In this document: positions 29,188 to 32,428 of the stretch, piece after piece
Position numbering within the stretch: the first letter of the stretch is position 1
How the letters are laid out: every line of letters begins with the position of its first letter
DNA from: Streptomyces bobili
Lineage (GTDB): Bacteria; Actinomycetota; Actinomycetes; Streptomycetales; Streptomycetaceae
Assembly (NCBI RefSeq): GCF_002154575.1
Contig: NZ_MUBA01000122.1
Location: 1 to 32,428, forward strand
DNA: 32,428 nt
Direction of reading: 5' to 3'
Notes under the pieces: generated by a model
What the model was told of the DNA's origin: nothing
Seen by the model: the letters and a program-made list of their open reading frames with translations, nothing else
The model's database searches: none
Translations under genes and position numbers: made by a program

Positions 29188-29934
29188 ATGAGTCTGTTCC
29201 GCGACGACGGCATCGTGCTGCGCACCCAGAAGCTGGGCGAGGCGGACCGGATCATCACGCTTCTTACGCGCGGTCATGGCCGGGTGCGGGCCGTGGCTCG
29301 TGGGGTGCGGCGGACCAAGTCGAAGTTCGGGGCCCGGCTGGAGCCCTTCTCGCATGTGGACGTGCAGTTCTTCGCGCGGGGGAGCGAACTGATCGGGCGC
29401 GGGCTTCCGCTGTGCACGCAGAGCGAGACCATCGCGCCGTACGGCGGTGGCATCGTCACCGACTACGCCCGGTACACCGCCGGCACGGCCATGCTGGAGA
29501 CCGCCGAGCGGTTCACCGACCACGAAGGGGAACCGGCCGTGCAGCAGTACCTGCTGCTCGTCGGGGCCCTGCGCACCCTCGCCCGCGGCGAGCACGCCCC
29601 CCACCTGGTGCTGGACGCCTTCCTGCTGCGCTCCCTCGCCGTCAACGGCTACGCGCCCAGCTTCGGCGACTGCGCGAAGTGCGGCATGCCCGGCCCGAAC
29701 CGGTTCTTCTCCGTCGCCTCCGGCGGCTCCGTCTGCGCGGACTGCCGGGTGCCCGGCAGCGTCGTACCCTCGCCGGAGGCCCTGGTCCTGCTGGGCGCGC
29801 TGCTCACGGGAGACTGGGAGACCGCGGACGCCTGCGAGGCGCGGCACGTCCGGGAGGGCAGCGGGCTGGTGTCCGCCTACCTGCACTGGCACCTGGAGCG
29901 CGGGCTGCGCTCCCTGCGGTACGTCGAGAAGTAG
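29188..29934 (+). CDS. recO: DNA repair protein RecO
   Basis: 248 residues. RecO has an OB-fold N-terminal domain (MSLFRDDGIVLRTQKLGEADRIITLLTR in outline) and a helical C-terminal domain with a zinc site, here CAKCG and CADCR (CxxC pairs about 25 residues apart). It loads RecA onto SSB-coated DNA and anneals strands. The start ATG 29188 is preceded by GAGAATGGCGGC, strikingly like the sequence before the era start. It is followed by uppS after a 46-nt A/G-rich spacer, the common actinobacterial order recO-uppS. Confidence 0.95.
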   Translation: MSLFRDDGIVLRTQKLGEADRIITLLTRGHGRVRAVARGVRRTKSKFGARLEPFSHVDVQFFARGSELIGRGLPLCTQSETIAPYGGGIVTDYARYTAGTAMLETAERFTDHEGEPAVQQYLLLVGALRTLARGEHAPHLVLDAFLLRSLAVNGYAPSFGDCAKCGMPGPNRFFSVASGGSVCADCRVPGSVVPSPEALVLLGALLTGDWETADACEARHVREGSGLVSAYLHWHLERGLRSLRYVEK

Positions 29935-29980
29935 CCGAGAAGCAGAAACAAGCCGAAACGCAAGAGGAGACGAGAAGCAC

Positions 29981-30814
29981 ATGGTCGTACGCGGGTTCCT
30001 GGGGCGGCAGCGTCGGGAGTACAAGGCGCCGGAGCCGCACCCGTCCGGCGCCCGCGCGCCGAAGCTCCCCGGCGAGCTGGTCCCCGAGCATGTCGCGATC
30101 GTCATGGACGGCAACGGCCGCTGGGCGAAGGAGCGGGGCCTGCCCCGCACCGAGGGCCACAAGGTGGGCGCCGAGCGGGTGATGGACGTCCTTCAGGGCG
30201 GCGTCGAGATCGGTGTGCGGAACATCTCCCTGTACGCCTTCTCCACCGAGAACTGGAAGCGCTCGCCCGACGAGGTGCGCTTCCTGATGAACTTCAACCG
30301 CGACTTCATCCGCAAGACCCGTGACCAGCTCGACGAGCTGGGTATCCGGGTGCGCTGGGTGGGCCGTATGCCCAAGCTGTGGAAGTCGGTCGCCAAGGAG
30401 CTCCAGATCGCCCAGGAGCAGACGAAGGACAACAACCGTCTCACTCTGTACTTCTGCATGAACTACGGCGGGCGCGCGGAGATCGCCGACGCGGCGATGG
30501 CTCTCGCCGAGGACGTGAAGGCGGGCCGTCTCGACCCGTCGAAGGTCAACGAGAAGACGCTGCAGAAGTACATGTACTACCCGGACATGCCGGACGTGGA
30601 CCTGTTCCTGCGCCCGAGCGGCGAGATGCGCACGTCCAACTACCTGCTGTGGCAGAGCGCCTACGCGGAGATGGTCTTCCAGGACGTCCTGTGGCCGGAC
30701 TTCGACCGCCGCGACCTGTGGCGGGCCTGCCTGGAGTTCGCCTCCCGCGACCGCCGCTTCGGCGGCGCGATCCCCAACGAGGAGCTGCTGGCCATGAAAG
30801 ACGGGCAGGAGTGA
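29981..30814 (+). CDS. uppS: Isoprenyl transferase (undecaprenyl diphosphate synthase type)
   Basis: 277 residues of the cis-prenyltransferase family, which elongates farnesyl diphosphate with isopentenyl diphosphate to the lipid carrier for peptidoglycan. The substrate loop VAIVMDGNGRWAKERG contains the catalytic Asp43, SLYAFSTENWKR is the family block 2, and LFLRPSGEMRTSNYLLWQSAYAE is the IPP-binding region near the C-terminus. AAGAGGAGA 10 nt upstream fixes ATG 29981; the open frame further upstream lies in recO antiphase and is not coding. A basic N-terminal extension of about 30 residues precedes the fold. Confidence 0.95.
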   Translation: MVVRGFLGRQRREYKAPEPHPSGARAPKLPGELVPEHVAIVMDGNGRWAKERGLPRTEGHKVGAERVMDVLQGGVEIGVRNISLYAFSTENWKRSPDEVRFLMNFNRDFIRKTRDQLDELGIRVRWVGRMPKLWKSVAKELQIAQEQTKDNNRLTLYFCMNYGGRAEIADAAMALAEDVKAGRLDPSKVNEKTLQKYMYYPDMPDVDLFLRPSGEMRTSNYLLWQSAYAEMVFQDVLWPDFDRRDLWRACLEFASRDRRFGGAIPNEELLAMKDGQE

Positions 30815-30823
30815 ACAGCCCGT

Positions 30824-30842
30824 CTGGGGGCGAAGCCCCCAG
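30824..30842. terminator. Terminator after uppS
   Basis: CTGGGGGC-GAA-GCCCCCAG: an 8-bp perfect stem with a 3-nt loop, 9 nt after the uppS stop and in the convergent gap with zur. Confidence 0.8.
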
Positions 30843-30890
30843 GCAGTCCCGGCACCCCACCCGCACGAGACCCCGCTGAGTAGACCCCGC

Positions 30891-31310
30891 TCAGCCGCCG
30901 GAGGCCGTCGCGCAGTCGGAGCAGGTGCCGAAGATCTCCACCGTGTGCGCCACGTTCACGAACCCGTGTTCCGAGGCGATGGCCTCCGCCCACTTCTCGA
31001 CGGCCGGGCCCTCGACCTCGACCGCCTTGCCGCAGGCGCGGCAGACGAGGTGGTGGTGGTGTTCGCCGGTGGAGCAGCGGCGGTAGACGGACTCGCCGTC
31101 GGAGGTGCGCAGCACGTCGACCTCGCCGGCGTCGGCGAGGGTCTGCAGGGTGCGGTAGACCGTGGTCAGCCCGACGGAGTCGCCCTTGTGCTTGAGCATG
31201 TCGTGGAGATCCTGAGCGCTGCGGAACTCGTCGACCTCGTCGAGCGCCGCGGCCACGGCGGCACGCTGCCGGGTGGCTCGGCCCTTCACGGGCGATCCAG
31301 CGGTGGTCAC
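30891..31310 (-). CDS. zur: Fur-family zinc uptake regulator Zur
   Basis: 139 residues from GTG 31310, with GGAGGAAAC next to it on the minus strand. It has a winged-helix DNA-binding domain (QDLHDMLKHKGDSVGLTTVYRTLQTLADAGEVDV in outline), the His-rich hinge GEHHHHLVC and two CxxC pairs (CRACG, CSDC) for structural zinc. Its gene follows znuB in the same direction, so with znuC and znuB it forms a zinc-uptake operon; Zur would repress it when zinc is sufficient. A Zur box should lie upstream of znuC, outside the window. Assigning it to zinc rather than iron rests on this context and the DUF-free short length. Confidence 0.92.
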   Translation of the reverse strand: MTTAGSPVKGRATRQRAAVAAALDEVDEFRSAQDLHDMLKHKGDSVGLTTVYRTLQTLADAGEVDVLRTSDGESVYRRCSTGEHHHHLVCRACGKAVEVEGPAVEKWAEAIASEHGFVNVAHTVEIFGTCSDCATASGG

Positions 31311-31369
31311 CGTTTCCTCCTCACGTCTGCGCTTTGCCGGGCCATTGTGCCAGTCCGGACTGTGTGCGG

Positions 31370-32272
31370 TCAGACGCCGTCTCGGTCACCCGTTCCTCGG
31401 GTGGCCGGAATCGAGCACTCCGCCGGATCTCCGGCGGGCTGCGCGGCGGCTGCGGCGCGGGCGCGGCGCCGGGCCAGCGGGGTGGCCAGCGCGGTCAGCA
31501 GGACGAACGCGCCGATGGTCAGCAGCACGATCGTCGCGCCGGGCGGAACGTCCTGGTAGTACGACGTGACCGTGCCGCCGATGGTCACGCTGACGCCGAT
31601 CGCGACCGAGATGGCGAAGGTCGCCGCGAAGCTGCGGCTGAGCTGCTGGGCCGCCGCCACCGGCACCACCATCAGCGCCGACACCAGCAGCAGGCCGACC
31701 ACGCGCATGGCGACGGTCACGGTGACCGCCGCGGTGATCGCCGTCAGCAGGTTCAGGGCGCGCACCGGGAGCCCGGTGACGCGTGCGAACTCCTCGTCCT
31801 GGCTGACGGCGAACAGCTGCCGGCGCAGTCCGACGGTGACGAGGACCACGAAGGCCGCGAGGATGCAGATCGCGGAGACGTCCGACTCGGACACCGTCGA
31901 CAGCGAGCCGAAGAGGTACGAGGTCAGGTTGGCGTTGGAGCCGGTCGGCGCGAGGTTGATGAACATCACGCCGCCGGCCATGCCGCCGTAGAAGAGCATG
32001 GCGAGGGCGATGTCGCCGCGGGTCTTGCCGTACCAGCGGATCAGTTCCATGAGGACGGCGCCGAGGACGGAGACGGCGGTGGCCATCCAGACCGGGGACC
32101 AGGACAGCAGGAAGCCGAGGCCGACGCCGGTCATCGCGACGTGGCCGATGCCGTCGCCCATGAGGGCCTGGCGGCGCTGAACGAGGTAGATGCCGACGGC
32201 GGGCGCGGTGATGCCGACCAGGACGGCGGCGAGCAGGGCCCGCTGCATGAAGGCGTAGTCGAGGATGTCCAT
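31370..32272 (-). CDS. znuB: Zinc ABC transporter permease ZnuB
   Basis: 300 residues, with eight or nine hydrophobic helices of the ABC-3 (ZnuB/TroC) permease family. Recognisable are YLVQRRQALMGDGIGHVAMTGVGLG near the start and the metal-permease loop LTAITAAVTVTVAMRVVGLLLVSALMVVPVAAA. The cytoplasmic C-terminus is Arg- and Ala-rich. The ATG (32272-32270) overlaps the znuC stop by one base, showing coupling. Together with ZnuC and a ZnuA not in view it imports zinc. It is 59 bp upstream of zur in transcription order. Confidence 0.93.
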   Translation of the reverse strand: MDILDYAFMQRALLAAVLVGITAPAVGIYLVQRRQALMGDGIGHVAMTGVGLGFLLSWSPVWMATAVSVLGAVLMELIRWYGKTRGDIALAMLFYGGMAGGVMFINLAPTGSNANLTSYLFGSLSTVSESDVSAICILAAFVVLVTVGLRRQLFAVSQDEEFARVTGLPVRALNLLTAITAAVTVTVAMRVVGLLLVSALMVVPVAAAQQLSRSFAATFAISVAIGVSVTIGGTVTSYYQDVPPGATIVLLTIGAFVLLTALATPLARRRARAAAAAQPAGDPAECSIPATRGTGDRDGV

Positions 32273-32428
32273 CAGCTCAGCAGTCCCGTGCGGATCGGTT
32301 CGGCGCCCGCCGGAGCGTGCGGGTGTACGTGGTCGTGGCCGGGCAGCGCGTGCTGGCCGACGGCGCGCGGCGGCGGGCCGTCGTGCGTGACGCAGCCGTC
32401 GCGCAGGACGACGGCCCGGTCGATGAGG
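32272..32428 (-). CDS. znuC: Zinc ABC transporter ATPase ZnuC, 3' part
   Basis: Only the last 51 codons are in the window; the gene continues past the right end. The visible start LIDRAVVLRDGCVTHDGPPP matches the end of ABC ATPase domains of the ZnuC/TroB group. It is followed by a His-rich tail with HALPGHDHVHPHAP, typical of zinc or manganese handling. Stop TGA (32274-32272) shares its last base with the znuB start codon. Confidence 0.85.
   Translation of the reverse strand, partial: LIDRAVVLRDGCVTHDGPPPRAVGQHALPGHDHVHPHAPAGAEPIRTGLLS

Noticed and set aside
30868..30891. 10-bp direct repeat AGACCCCGCT between uppS and zur
   Set aside because: Two short copies only, in a terminator region; no sign of function.

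Overview
This 32.4 kb window is high-GC DNA with GTG and TTG starts, strong third-position GC bias, tight ATGA/GTGA overlaps and long spurious antisense frames. Gene content and leader structures point to the chromosome core of a Streptomyces species (actinomycete). I see no IS element, prophage, CRISPR array, tRNA or rRNA.

Layout. 1-4361 (+): the 3' end of a pfkB-type kinase gene, then phoH, ybeY, a CNNM/CBS/CorC-type protein, an MmcQ/YjbR-like protein and a cytidine-deaminase-fold protein that has lost its zinc ligands. This is the usual RNA-processing cluster leading to era, but here era (9362) is separated from it by about 5 kb. The intervening block holds three exported-protein genes (a small secreted protein, a WxL-like protein and a DUF916/WxL-interacting membrane protein) and a convergent amtB-glnK pair under a GlnR-like operator. 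10371-13135 (-): a GH1 beta-glucosidase, and a protealysin-type M4 peptidase next to its emfourin-type inhibitor. 13327-15174 (+): leuA behind a leader peptide with four consecutive Leu codons. 15362-20757 (+): a zinc-ribbon/TerB-like protein, an MMPL transporter, a NarL-type two-component pair and a small tyrosine-phosphatase-like protein. A GNAT acetyltransferase gene (-) follows.

21438-28113 (+) is the most interesting part. It contains the five-gene cassette recognisable as the SCO2525, SCO2524, SCO2523, SCO2522 and SCO2521 families: a SAM methyltransferase, a 620-residue unknown protein, a ParA/MinD-like protein with an altered P-loop (KGGTGRS), and two unknown proteins. A sixth gene encodes a membrane-anchored protein with a possible degenerate PLD-like domain. 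The four central genes are separated by 3 nt, -4 nt and 1 nt. The methyltransferase gene looks leaderless, and the SCO2522-family gene carries the only TTA (bldA-dependent) codon I found in the window. The function is unknown; this is the best candidate for an undescribed system.

28145-32428: a Tat-exported class A beta-lactamase (-), recO and uppS (+), then znuC (partial), znuB and zur (-), a zinc uptake and regulation operon.

All calls come from reading the sequence; no database search was run. Family names rest on recalled motifs and gene order.
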